A DNA stretch of 8,070 nt from DATKZB01 sp035528235 (lineage in GTDB: Bacteria > Planctomycetota > Phycisphaerae > FEN-1346), in NCBI GenBank assembly GCA_035528235.1, contig DATKZB010000327.1:1-8070 (forward strand), written 5' to 3'. The notes beneath the pieces were generated by a model, which made no database searches, had not been told where the DNA came from, and saw only the letters and a list, made by a program, of their open reading frames with translations. Positions 1 through 5,706 of this stretch are shown here, one piece after another. The position numbers and the translations under genes are program-made. Each line of letters starts with the position of its first letter. Position 1 is the first letter of the stretch.

Positions 1-57
1 GAACTTCCGGTGGACGTCCATCCCGCCATACGCTACACTCCCATACCGCTTCTTCAT
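1..57 (-). CDS. IS110-family transposase, N-terminal fragment (runs off the window)
   Basis: Read on the minus strand from ATG at 57, the 19 visible codons give MKKRYGSVAYGGMDVHRKF. The GMDVHRKF stretch matches the opening of the DEDD (RuvC-like) domain of IS110-family transposases, usually G(I/M)DVHK(K/R)F, and its Asp is the first catalytic acidic residue. The rest of the gene lies beyond the left edge, so its integrity cannot be judged. The start is supported by a strong Shine-Dalgarno sequence 5 bases upstream. IS110 enzymes move circular intermediates by recombination and lack conventional terminal inverted repeats, so no element boundary can be marked. The family call rests on a short motif but a characteristic one. 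Confidence 0.68.
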   Translation of the reverse strand, partial: MKKRYGSVAYGGMDVHRKF

Positions 58-62
58 GGCTG

Positions 63-69
63 CCTCCTT
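63..69 (-). promoter_or_regulatory. Shine-Dalgarno site of the IS110-type transposase
   Basis: On the minus strand the sequence reads AAGGAGG, a near-perfect anti-16S match, 5 bases before the ATG at 57. It fixes the transposase start and argues that the N-terminus is intact. Confidence 0.7.
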
Positions 70-89
70 CCTGTCCCGGGGTTTAACGA

Positions 90-115
90 CCCCCAAGAGA
101 CTACCTGGTTGGGGG
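90..115. repeat. Hairpin with CCCCCAA / TTGGGGG arms
   Basis: Perfect 7-base arms (90-96 and 109-115) enclose a 12-base loop. The hairpin sits 33 bases upstream of the transposase start, in the non-coding end of the putative IS110 element. It may be part of a structured RNA (IS110 elements encode a bridge RNA in a non-coding end) or only a local palindrome. The sequence shows the pairing; the role is inference. Confidence 0.4.
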
Positions 116-134
116 CAGCCTTTCATGGGATTAC

Positions 135-218
135 AGGCTAGAGGCTTCAGGCTTCAGGCTACAGACCACAGGCTTCCAGCCTTTACCTCTAGCCTCCAGC
201 CTCTGGCCTCAAGCCTGC
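135..218. repeat. Inverted array of 7-base repeats (AGGCTNN x6, then AGCCTNN x6)
   Basis: Six consecutive heptads run from 135 to 176: AGGCTAG, AGGCTTC, AGGCTTC, AGGCTAC, AGACCAC, AGGCTTC. From 178 to 218 they are followed by six units of the opposite sense: AGCCTTT, ACCTCT (one base short), AGCCTCC, AGCCTCT, GGCCTCA, AGCCTGC. The halves are imperfect reverse complements, so the block can fold into a long hairpin or cruciform centred near 177. There is no coding potential. The heptad periodicity is exact in the left half and nearly so in the right. Confidence 0.75.
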
Positions 219-481
219 CTTCCACGCTTTAGTATATATTGAGGCCAGTCCATTTACGGTCAAACGGGAGTCGAAAACGACCGATTCCGGCGCGTTCCGA
301 TCAAAAATCGAAAAAAGCGATCAAAAACCGCGCGTTTCCCCTTGCCTATCTTACCAAGACGAGGCCAAATCGACCCTGGCGCGCCGAAAACGGCGTTGGG
401 GCCTTGCAAAACGCCCATTTCCGGCCCCACGGCGGAAGGGCGTTTTATCAAAGTGTATGATGGGGCGGGGAATGCGGCCGC
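219..481. other. Intergenic block with A-loop hairpins, no convincing gene
   Basis: This stretch is less GC-rich than its surroundings and contains A-runs. It holds short stems with A-rich loops: GTCG-AAAA-CGAC (270-281), ATCG with CGAT (307-321) and CGCCG-AAAA-CGGCG (382-395), plus the long stem at 408-446. CGATCAAAAA occurs twice, at 298-307 and 318-327. A TATA-like stretch lies at 232-240. Open frames exist on both strands (239-460 plus, 260-490 minus), but their products are basic and low in complexity with no recognisable domain, so I do not call them genes. The block could be a structured RNA or a decayed mobile-element end. Confidence 0.45.
408..446 (+). terminator. Terminator-like hairpin, possibly bidirectional
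   Basis: AAAACGCCC (408-416) pairs with GGGCGTTTT (438-446). After a 2-base bulge, TTCCG (419-423) pairs with CGGAA (433-437), leaving a 9-base loop. The 3' arm ends in TTTT on the plus strand. The complementary strand also ends in TTTT, so the stem could act in either direction. The T-tracts are short and no complete gene lies directly upstream on either strand, so a terminator role is tentative. Confidence 0.4.
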
Positions 482-601
482 GCGGGGCAAGCCCCGCGGC
501 TAACAGGGCCCCAAGGGCATCCCGCGGCTAACACGGGCTTCGAGGGCATCCCGCGGCCAAGGCATCCCGCGGCCAACGCGGGCCCCAAGGGCTTCCCGCG
601 G
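482..601. repeat. Tandem GC-rich palindrome repeat (about 28-29 bases, 4-5 partial units)
   Basis: CCCGCGG recurs at 493, 521, 550, 566 and 595, mostly followed by CTAACA or CCAA and a GGGC(C/T)(C/T)C(A/G)AGGGC linker. Spacings are 28, 29, 16 and 29 bases, so the third unit is shortened. The first unit contains the stem GCGGGGC-AA-GCCCCGC (482-497) followed by GGCTAAC. That hairpin-plus-GGCTAA(A)C layout resembles the REP-like elements at 1706-1792 and 5596-5684, so it may be a diverged relative. The array ends exactly where the DRTGG-like coding fragment begins. Confidence 0.65.
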
Positions 602-807
602 ACGCCGGTGCACTCGGCACGCTCAAGGCGGCCGGCGTTCCGGTGATCCTCTCGGAAGAGGACACCTACTCGGTCGCGTCGAAACTCAAGGGCATGCGAT
701 TCAAGATCCGCGTCGAGGACCCCGACAAGATCGCCGCCGCCCAGCAACTCGTCCACGACCACATCGACGTCCAGGCCATCCTGGCCGCCCTGGCCGAGTC
801 GGATTAG
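601..807 (+). pseudogene. C-terminal remnant of a DRTGG-domain (BioD/phosphotransacetylase-N-like) protein
   Basis: The frame ending at TAG 805-807 encodes about 68 residues that look like real protein. They include AAGVPVILSEEDTYSVASKL, then KIRVEDPDKI and a helical tail rich in Ala and Leu. This resembles the end of the DRTGG domain in COG0857-type proteins (a P-loop BioD-like domain followed by DRTGG), which are several hundred residues long. Reading upstream, the frame enters the tandem repeat and meets a stop at 529-531. No ATG precedes the homologous part; the first in-frame ATG is at 694, inside the domain. The upstream end was therefore probably lost through a rearrangement at the repeat. 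The family assignment is from memory of the motif pattern. DRTGG proteins are often neighbours of NuoE/NuoF-type hydrogenase genes, which fits loosely here. Confidence 0.5.
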
Positions 808-818
808 CGCCCCCTGCC

Positions 819-1556
819 CTACGGCTTGGGGTCCTTCGGCTCGCGCCCGGCTGCCCAATACAGGCCGCGCACCACCAGGCGCTGGAAGTGCGGGTTGGTC
901 CAGGCCTCGCGGCCGTGGCCGAGCGAGGTGTAGAACATGCGGCCCTTGCCATACTGGCGGACCCAGCCCATGCTCTGCCGCTCGTCGCCGCGGTTCATGT
1001 GGATGAGGCTCCGCATGATGAGGTTCTTGTGATAGTGGTGGCTGTAGGTCTCGTCCTGGATCTCGAAGTCCTCCAGCGGCGCCGTGATGGGGTGGTCCTT
1101 GTCGTGGATGATGACGGGAAACTTGCCGCCGCCGTGACCGGCAAACCGACCGCCCACCAGTTCCCAGTACGCGTCGGACTTCTTGAACGAGTCGGTGGCC
1201 GAATGGATGCCGGCGTACGCCCCGCCGCCGCGCACAAAATCGCACAGGCCCTTCTCCTGCTCGGCGTCCGCGAAGTCCTGGCCCGACCCGTAGAAGAGGA
1301 CGATGTTGTACTTGCCGATGCGGTCGGCCTTCAGGTCGTCGAGGTCCTCGGTCTGAGCGACCTCGAAGTCGCCGGTCTTGGCGAGGAGGTCGACCAGGAT
1401 CTGGAAGTGTGCCTTCCAGTCGTGTCCGCCGCCCTGGATGAGGAGGATGCGGATCTTCCCGCCCCCCGTCTCCTCGGCCGGCGCCAGCAAGGCCCCGCCG
1501 ACCACGGCCGCCACAACCACCGCGGCCACCGTCAACACCTTCGCGTGATAACGCAT
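819..1556 (-). CDS. Secreted ThuA-like domain protein
   Basis: A 245-residue protein with a signal peptide (basic MRYHAK, a hydrophobic Val/Ala core at about 7-24, likely cleavage near LAPA-EE, residues 25-29), so it is probably exported. From residue 34 on it is a single ThuA domain with a class-I glutamine-amidotransferase-like fold. Visible motifs are ILLIQGGGHDW (38-47), GIHSATD (116-122), GGRFAGH (135-141), HPIT (155-158) and GRMFYTSLGH (205-214). ThuA proteins are linked to sugar utilisation and abound in Planctomycetota and Verrucomicrobiota, but the exact reaction of this subgroup is unclear. The ATG at 1556 is chosen because GGGAGGTG lies 6 bases upstream and the signal peptide starts there; the frame stays open to 2453, but that part overlaps the divergent NuoE-like gene. 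The gene ends 11 bases from the convergent DRTGG remnant and appears monocistronic. Its role is unlikely to be linked to the redox operon. Confidence 0.88.
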   Translation of the reverse strand: MRYHAKVLTVAAVVVAAVVGGALLAPAEETGGGKIRILLIQGGGHDWKAHFQILVDLLAKTGDFEVAQTEDLDDLKADRIGKYNIVLFYGSGQDFADAEQEKGLCDFVRGGGAYAGIHSATDSFKKSDAYWELVGGRFAGHGGGKFPVIIHDKDHPITAPLEDFEIQDETYSHHYHKNLIMRSLIHMNRGDERQSMGWVRQYGKGRMFYTSLGHGREAWTNPHFQRLVVRGLYWAAGREPKDPKP

Positions 1557-1562
1557 CGTTCG

Positions 1563-1570
1563 CACCTCCC
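1563..1570 (-). promoter_or_regulatory. Shine-Dalgarno site of the ThuA-like gene
   Basis: The minus strand reads GGGAGGTG, 6 bases before the ATG at 1556. It decides between this start and the long upstream open extension of the same frame. Confidence 0.65.
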
Positions 1571-1606
1571 GTAACTGGACACGTGGTTCAACCGGTGCCG
1601 CGGCCG

Positions 1607-1629
1607 AAAAGGCGGGGCGGTGCCCCGCC
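1607..1629 (-). repeat. Perfect GC hairpin followed by TTTT on the minus strand
   Basis: GGCGGGGC (1611-1618) and GCCCCGCC (1622-1629) form a perfect 8-base stem with a 3-base loop. On the minus strand the stem is followed by TTTT (1607-1610), the form of a short intrinsic terminator. It lies about 50 bases before the ThuA-like start, in its presumed leader. It could stop minus-strand transcription coming from the operon side, act as an attenuator, or be one copy of a dispersed GC palindrome. Only the fold is seen directly. Confidence 0.45.
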
Positions 1630-1705
1630 CTACATGATGCCCGGCCCCGGCCCAAACCGGAGCCACCATAACGCGCGGCCGCCGGAGAGTAAAGTTGCCG
1701 CGCTG

Positions 1706-1792
1706 CGTTTAGCCGTCGCCGGCACGGCGACGAGGTGTGGTCGTCGAGCCCCCACCGCCGCTGCCCACGGCCGTACCGGCCGCGGCTAAACG
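1706..1792. repeat. Paired inverted REP-like element (BIME-like), copy A
   Basis: The left half has CGTTTAGCCG (1706-1715) leading into the stem CGTCGCCG-GCA-CGGCGACG (1714-1732). The right half has the stem CGGCCG-TAC-CGGCCG (1768-1782) leading out through CGGCTAAACG (1783-1792). The outer 10-mers are perfect reverse complements, and each half is a hairpin plus a GTTTAGCC tag in opposite orientation. This is the architecture of bacterial interspersed mosaic elements built from two REP units. The same units recur at 5596-5684, so this is a repeat family. Confidence 0.8.
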
Positions 1793-1829
1793 ACGGCGCG
1801 TCAGGTTTGGCGTGCGCCGGTACGTTCTC

Positions 1830-1858
1830 TTGCTCTCGGGAAGGATGGCGCCTATACT
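1830..1858 (+). promoter_or_regulatory. Sigma70-type promoter for the redox operon
   Basis: TTGCTC (1830-1835) and TATACT (1853-1858) are separated by exactly 17 bases and match the -35 and -10 consensus at 4 and 5 of 6 positions. Transcription would start near 1865, giving a leader of about 50 bases before the ATG at 1917. The position argues against the in-frame upstream starts at 1737 and 1845, which would precede the transcript. Confidence 0.5.
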
Positions 1859-1916
1859 CCGTCAGGTCGCGACCCGCAGCCGCGCACCGTTGGGGCGAAG
1901 CGAGGCGCACGAACCG

Positions 1917-2450
1917 ATGGCCGACACGTCTGCTGCCCACGCAAAACGATCCGCCGCCGGACCGTCCGAGGCCGAGGTGGCGGCCCTGGTGGACGCGCTG
2001 GGCGTCTCGCCCGCGTCGAATCTCATCGGCGTCCTCCAGGACGTGCAAGAGGAGTTCGGCTGGCTGCCGGCGTCGGCGATCGAGCGGGTCGCCCGTCGCA
2101 TGCGCATCCCCTTGAGCCGCGTCTGGGGCGTCGTCAGTTTTTACGCCCAGTTCTACACCGAGCCGCGCGGCAAGCACACGGTCCGCTGCTGCCGTGGCAC
2201 GGCCTGTCACGTGCGCGGCGGCAAGCGGGTCATCCAGGCCATCGGCAACACGCTCGGCCTCCGCGACGGCGAGACCTCCGACGACATGATGTTCTCCTTC
2301 GAGACGGTCGCCTGCCTCGGGGCTTGCGCGCTGTCGCCCGTGGCAGTCGTCGACGGCACGTACTACGGCAAGGTCACCCCGCAACGCATCGAGCAGGTCC
2401 TCGCCCGAATCATCGCGGCCGAGTCCGAGGAGGGGGGTGCCGACGGATGA
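1917..2450 (+). CDS. NuoE/HydC-like [2Fe-2S] subunit of an NAD-linked oxidoreductase
   Basis: A 177-residue cytoplasmic protein of the 24-kDa (NuoE) family. It has an N-terminal helical part (SNLIGVLQDVQEEFGWLP) and a C-terminal thioredoxin-like domain. The [2Fe-2S] ligands are all present: C92 and C97 in CRGTACH, C133 and C137 in CLGAC. Length is normal for HydC/FdhC-type subunits. It would pass electrons to or from the FMN subunit encoded next; the two genes overlap by ATGA (2447-2450), which implies translational coupling. The ATG at 1917 is preferred over in-frame ATGs at 1737 and 1845 because the family's conserved part begins soon after it and a promoter lies at 1830-1858. Its ribosome site is weak (GAGG, about 12 bases away). 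It belongs with NuoF-like and formate dehydrogenase partners rather than a complete complex I, since the next genes are not nuoG-nuoN. Confidence 0.92.
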   Translation: MADTSAAHAKRSAAGPSEAEVAALVDALGVSPASNLIGVLQDVQEEFGWLPASAIERVARRMRIPLSRVWGVVSFYAQFYTEPRGKHTVRCCRGTACHVRGGKRVIQAIGNTLGLRDGETSDDMMFSFETVACLGACALSPVAVVDGTYYGKVTPQRIEQVLARIIAAESEEGGADG

Positions 2451-5400
2451 CACGCCTTGCGTCCATCAACGCGTTTCGCCAGTGGCAGCGAGGTCTCGCC
2501 GACGCCCTCGACCCGAAACAGCAGGTCGTCACGATCTGCGGCGGCACCGGGTGCAGCGCCTTCGGGTCGGCCGACGTCGAGAAGGCGTTCCGGGAAGAAC
2601 TGGCACGTTGCGGCGTCGCCGACCGCATTCCCGTCAAGCGGACCGGCTGTCACGGTTTCTGCGAGAAGGGCCCCGTGGTCGTCATCCTGCCCGACGGCGT
2701 CTTTTACCCCAACGTCGAGGTCGCCCACGTCGCCGAGATCGTCGAGAAGACGGTCCTCGGAGGCGAGGTCATCACCGAGCTGCTCTACGTCGACCCGGCC
2801 ACCGGCGAGCGGATGGCATACGACCACGAGTTGCCCTTCTACGCCGGACAGACGCGCCACGTGTTCCGCCTCAACGGCATCCTCGACCCGGTGGACCTGG
2901 AAGACTACGTGGCGCGCGGCGGGTACGCGGCCGCCGCCAAGGCCCTGGGCGAGATGACCCCCGAGGACGTCATCGGTGAAGTCCTGGGTGCCGGTCTCCG
3001 CGGGCGAGGCGGTGCGGGCTTCCCCACCGGCCGCAAGTGGCAACTCTGCCGGCAGGCACCCGGCGAGCCCAAGGTCGTCATCTGCAACGCCGACGAGGGC
3101 GACCCCGGCGCCTTCATGGACCGGGCCGTCCTGGAGGGCGACCCGCACCTGATCATCGAGGGCATGATTATCGGCGCCTACGCCATCGGCGCCTCGCACG
3201 GAGTCATCTATGTGCGGGCCGAGTACCCCATCGCCATCGAACACACCGACCTGGCGTTGGCCCAGGCGCGGGAGGCCGGCCTGCTGGGCAACGACATCCT
3301 CGGCACGGGTCTGGACTTCGACATCGAGATCCGCAAGGGCGCCGGGGCGTTCGTCTGCGGCGAGGAGACGGCCCTGATCGCCTCGGTCGAGGGCCAGCGC
3401 GGCATGCCGCGCCCGCGGCCGCCCTTCCCCGCCCAGAGCGGCCTGCACGCCAAGCCCACCAACATCAATAACGTCGAGACCTGGGCCAACGTGCCTCGCA
3501 TCCTGGCCGACGGCGCCCCGGCGTACGCCGCCATCGGCACCGAGGGCTCGAAGGGCACCAAGATTTTCGCCCTGGCCGGCACCGTCCGCGCCACCGGCCT
3601 GGTGGAAGTGCCCATGGGCACGACCCTGCGCCAGATCGTGTACGACATCGGCGGCGGCATTCCGCGCGGACGCAAGTTCAAGGCCGCCCAGATGGGCGGG
3701 CCATCGGGCGGATGCGTCCCGGCGCGGTACCTCGACCTGGCCATCGACTACGACTCGGTCAAGGAGGTCGGCGCCATCATGGGTTCCGGCGGCCTCATCG
3801 TCATGGACGAGGCCACCTGCATGGTCGACATCGCCCGGTTCTTCACCGACTTCTGCCAGAAGGAATCGTGCGGCAAATGCGCCCCGTGCCGCGTGGGCAC
3901 CCGCCGGATGCTCGAAATTCTGGAACGCATCTGCCGCGGCGAAGGACGCATGCAGGACCTCGACCTCCTCCAGGAACTCGGCGAGATGATCCGCGAGACG
4001 TCGCTGTGCGGCCTGGGTCAGACGGCGCCGAACCCGGTCCTCTCGACGCTGCGCCATTTCCGCGGCGAGTACGAGGTCCACATTCGCGAGCAGCGGTGCC
4101 CGTCGCACGCCTGCGAGGCCCTGGCCCCCACGGCCTGCTCCAGCGCGTGTCCGGCCCACGTGAACGTGCCCGAGTACGTCGCGCTCATCGCCGAGGGCCG
4201 CTTTGCCGGGGCCCTGGAGGTCATCCGCCGCCGCAACCCCTTCCCGTCGGTCTGCGGCCGGGCGTGCCACCACCCGTGCGAAACGTTCTGCCGCCGCGGC
4301 GACACCGACGACCCCGTGGCCATCCGGCAACTCAAGCGGTTCATCGCCGACTGGGAACCCGAGACGCCCGACCCGGCGCTGAAGTGGCGCGGCCCGCGCC
4401 ACGGCCGCGTCGCCGTGGTGGGCTCCGGCCCGGCCGGACTGACGGCCGCCTACTTCCTGGCGCTGGCCGGGCGCGACGTCACGGTCTTTGAGGCCCTCGA
4501 CACCGTCGGCGGCATGCTGGCGGTGGGCATTCCCAAGTACCGCCTGCCGCAGGACGCCCTGCTGCACGACATCGACTACATCCGCCGGGCCGGCGTCACC
4601 ATCGTCACCGGCCGTCGTATCGGCTCGATCCAGGAACTGCGCCGCGAGGGCTTCGACGCCACCTTCATAGCCGTCGGCGCCCACAAGGGTGGCAAGTTGG
4701 GGGTGCCCGGCGAGGACCTCGAGGGCGTCCTGGACGCCCTGGGGTTTCTGAGACAGGTCTCGCTCGACCAACTCCGCAAGGTCACGGGCCGCGTCATCGT
4801 CATCGGCGGAGGCAACGCCGCCATCGACTCGGCCCGGGCGGCGCTGCGACTGGGGGCCGACACGGTCACCATCCTCTACCGCCGCACGGCCGACGAGATG
4901 CCCGCCACCCGCGACGAAATCCACGACGCCATGGTCGAGGGCGTCCAGTTCCACTTCCTCGCCGCGGTTACCGGGATTCAGGGCGACGGGCGCGTCCGGG
5001 CCGTGCGGTGCGTCCGCATGGAACTCGGCAACGCCGACGAGAGCGGCCGACGCCGGCCCGTGCCGGTGCCGGGCTCGGAGTTCACGCTTCAGACCGAGTG
5101 GGTCATCGCCGCCGTCGGCCAGTACCCCGACCTGAGCCTGGCCATGGGCGATGACCGCGTGCTCGTGGCCAACGGTCGCCTGAAGGTCGACCCGGCCACC
5201 CTCCGCACCGACGGCGGCGACGTGTTCGCCGGAGGCGACGCCGTGACGGGCGACCCCGTGACGCGCAGCCCGGAGGGCGTCGACGTGTTCGCCGGCGGCG
5301 ACGCCGTGACCGGCCCTGCGACCATCGTCGACGCGATTGCCGCCGGCCAGCGGGCCGCCATGGCCATCGACCGCTTCCTGGGCGGCAAGGGCGAACTGCC

Positions 5401-5587
5401 CATCGACCACGGCTGGGCCGCGCCGTGCCGGCCCGACGAAATCCGCGCCTCCCGGCCGCGGCACCGCGTCGAAACGCTGCCGCTCTTTCGACGCAAGCAG
5501 AACTTCGAGGAGGTCGTCATGGGTTACTCCTCCGACGACGCCTGCAACGAGGCCCACCGGTGCCTCCGCTGCGACCTCGAGGAATAG
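2447..5587 (+). CDS. NuoF/HydB-like NADH:FMN module fused to a GltD/NfnB-like FAD-NAD(P)H module
   Basis: A 1046-residue fusion. Residues 25-90: thioredoxin-like [2Fe-2S] domain (C31, C36, C68, C72), as in HydB. About 150-540: NuoF core with the FMN/NADH loop GRGGAGFPTGRKW (186-198), NADEGDPGAF (214-223), GAGAFVCGEETAL (298-310), KPTNINNVET (336-345), an SLBB region, and the [4Fe-4S] ligands C475, C478, C481 and C521. About 560-1046: GltD-like part with N-terminal iron-sulphur cysteines (C564, C568, C603, C607, C611, C615), FAD motif GSGPAG (659-664), second nucleotide motif GGGNAAIDSAR (787-797), and YRRT (811-814), whose arginines suggest NADP(H). It ends in CLRCDLEE. The C-terminal two-cluster ferredoxin domain usual in HydB is absent; the GltD part takes its place. 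Residues 925-956 hold a duplicated GD motif. The gene overlaps its upstream partner by ATGA. Predicted role: electron exchange between NADH, a second nucleotide and formate dehydrogenase. Confidence 0.9.
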   Translation: MTRLASINAFRQWQRGLADALDPKQQVVTICGGTGCSAFGSADVEKAFREELARCGVADRIPVKRTGCHGFCEKGPVVVILPDGVFYPNVEVAHVAEIVEKTVLGGEVITELLYVDPATGERMAYDHELPFYAGQTRHVFRLNGILDPVDLEDYVARGGYAAAAKALGEMTPEDVIGEVLGAGLRGRGGAGFPTGRKWQLCRQAPGEPKVVICNADEGDPGAFMDRAVLEGDPHLIIEGMIIGAYAIGASHGVIYVRAEYPIAIEHTDLALAQAREAGLLGNDILGTGLDFDIEIRKGAGAFVCGEETALIASVEGQRGMPRPRPPFPAQSGLHAKPTNINNVETWANVPRILADGAPAYAAIGTEGSKGTKIFALAGTVRATGLVEVPMGTTLRQIVYDIGGGIPRGRKFKAAQMGGPSGGCVPARYLDLAIDYDSVKEVGAIMGSGGLIVMDEATCMVDIARFFTDFCQKESCGKCAPCRVGTRRMLEILERICRGEGRMQDLDLLQELGEMIRETSLCGLGQTAPNPVLSTLRHFRGEYEVHIREQRCPSHACEALAPTACSSACPAHVNVPEYVALIAEGRFAGALEVIRRRNPFPSVCGRACHHPCETFCRRGDTDDPVAIRQLKRFIADWEPETPDPALKWRGPRHGRVAVVGSGPAGLTAAYFLALAGRDVTVFEALDTVGGMLAVGIPKYRLPQDALLHDIDYIRRAGVTIVTGRRIGSIQELRREGFDATFIAVGAHKGGKLGVPGEDLEGVLDALGFLRQVSLDQLRKVTGRVIVIGGGNAAIDSARAALRLGADTVTILYRRTADEMPATRDEIHDAMVEGVQFHFLAAVTGIQGDGRVRAVRCVRMELGNADESGRRRPVPVPGSEFTLQTEWVIAAVGQYPDLSLAMGDDRVLVANGRLKVDPATLRTDGGDVFAGGDAVTGDPVTRSPEGVDVFAGGDAVTGPATIVDAIAAGQRAAMAIDRFLGGKGELPIDHGWAAPCRPDEIRASRPRHRVETLPLFRRKQNFEEVVMGYSSDDACNEAHRCLRCDLEE
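5219..5314 (+). repeat. In-frame 63-base tandem duplication inside the GltD-like domain
   Basis: Bases 5219-5251 and 5282-5314 are 31 of 33 identical, at an offset of 63 bases (21 codons). Both encode DVFAGGDAVTG (residues 925-935 and 946-956). In GltD-like proteins this motif occurs once; its Asp contacts the FAD ribityl chain and is followed by PATxxxAIAxG. Only the second copy has that continuation. The spacer encodes DPVTRSPEGV. Confidence 0.9.
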
Positions 5588-5595
5588 CCCCGAAC

Positions 5596-5684
5596 CGTTT
5601 AACCGTCGCCGGTACACGCGGCCGTGCCGGCCGCGGCTAAACGACAACGGCGTGCACCGTTTAGCCGTCGCCGGTACGGCGACG
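5596..5684. repeat. REP-like cluster, copy B (three units, alternating orientation)
   Basis: The cluster contains: a partial plus-oriented unit, CGTTTAACCGTCGCCGGTAC (5596-5615); an inverted unit with stem CGGCCG-TGC-CGGCCG (5619-5633) and tag CGGCTAAACG (5634-5643); and a complete plus unit with tag CGTTTAGCCG (5658-5667) and stem CGTCGCCG-GTA-CGGCGACG (5666-5684). Units match copy A except for a few bases. The cluster fills most of the gap between the fusion gene and the formate dehydrogenase gene. In an operon transcript it would form stable stems, which may affect 3' end stability or downstream expression. Confidence 0.8.
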
Positions 5685-5693
5685 GGAAAGGCC

Positions 5694-5699
5694 AAAGGA
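5694..5699 (+). promoter_or_regulatory. Shine-Dalgarno site of the formate dehydrogenase gene
   Basis: AAAGGA lies 7 bases before the ATG at 5707 and just after the REP cluster. It supports this start, as does the immediate beginning of the NuoG-like ferredoxin fold. Confidence 0.6.
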
Positions 5700-5706
5700 C
5701 CTTAGG

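Noticed and set aside
239..490. Two small overlapping open frames, one on each strand
   Set aside because: Products are basic and low in complexity, there is no ribosome site that stands out, and the DNA is dominated by hairpins.
482..601. CRISPR-like spacing of 28-29 bases
   Set aside because: The whole period is repeated with no unique spacers between units, one unit is shortened, and no cas gene is nearby.
1572..1700. Promoter for the ThuA-like gene on the minus strand
   Set aside because: Only weak -35/-10 look-alikes are present (for example TTTACT and TTATGG), not enough to mark a site.
1737..1916. Longer N-terminus for the NuoE-like gene from ATG 1737 or 1845
   Set aside because: The extension from 1737 crosses the REP element, and both starts precede the -10 box at 1853-1858. 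Its residues do not resemble the family.
1557..2453. Upstream extension of the ThuA-like frame
   Set aside because: It runs through the REP element and antisense to the NuoE-like gene. The signal peptide and the Shine-Dalgarno site fix the start at 1556.
2363..5695. A very long open frame on the minus strand opposite the fusion gene
   Set aside because: It mirrors the codon bias of the plus-strand gene, where G/C at third positions removes antisense stops. Its product has no recognisable domain, while the plus strand carries complete NuoF and GltD motifs.
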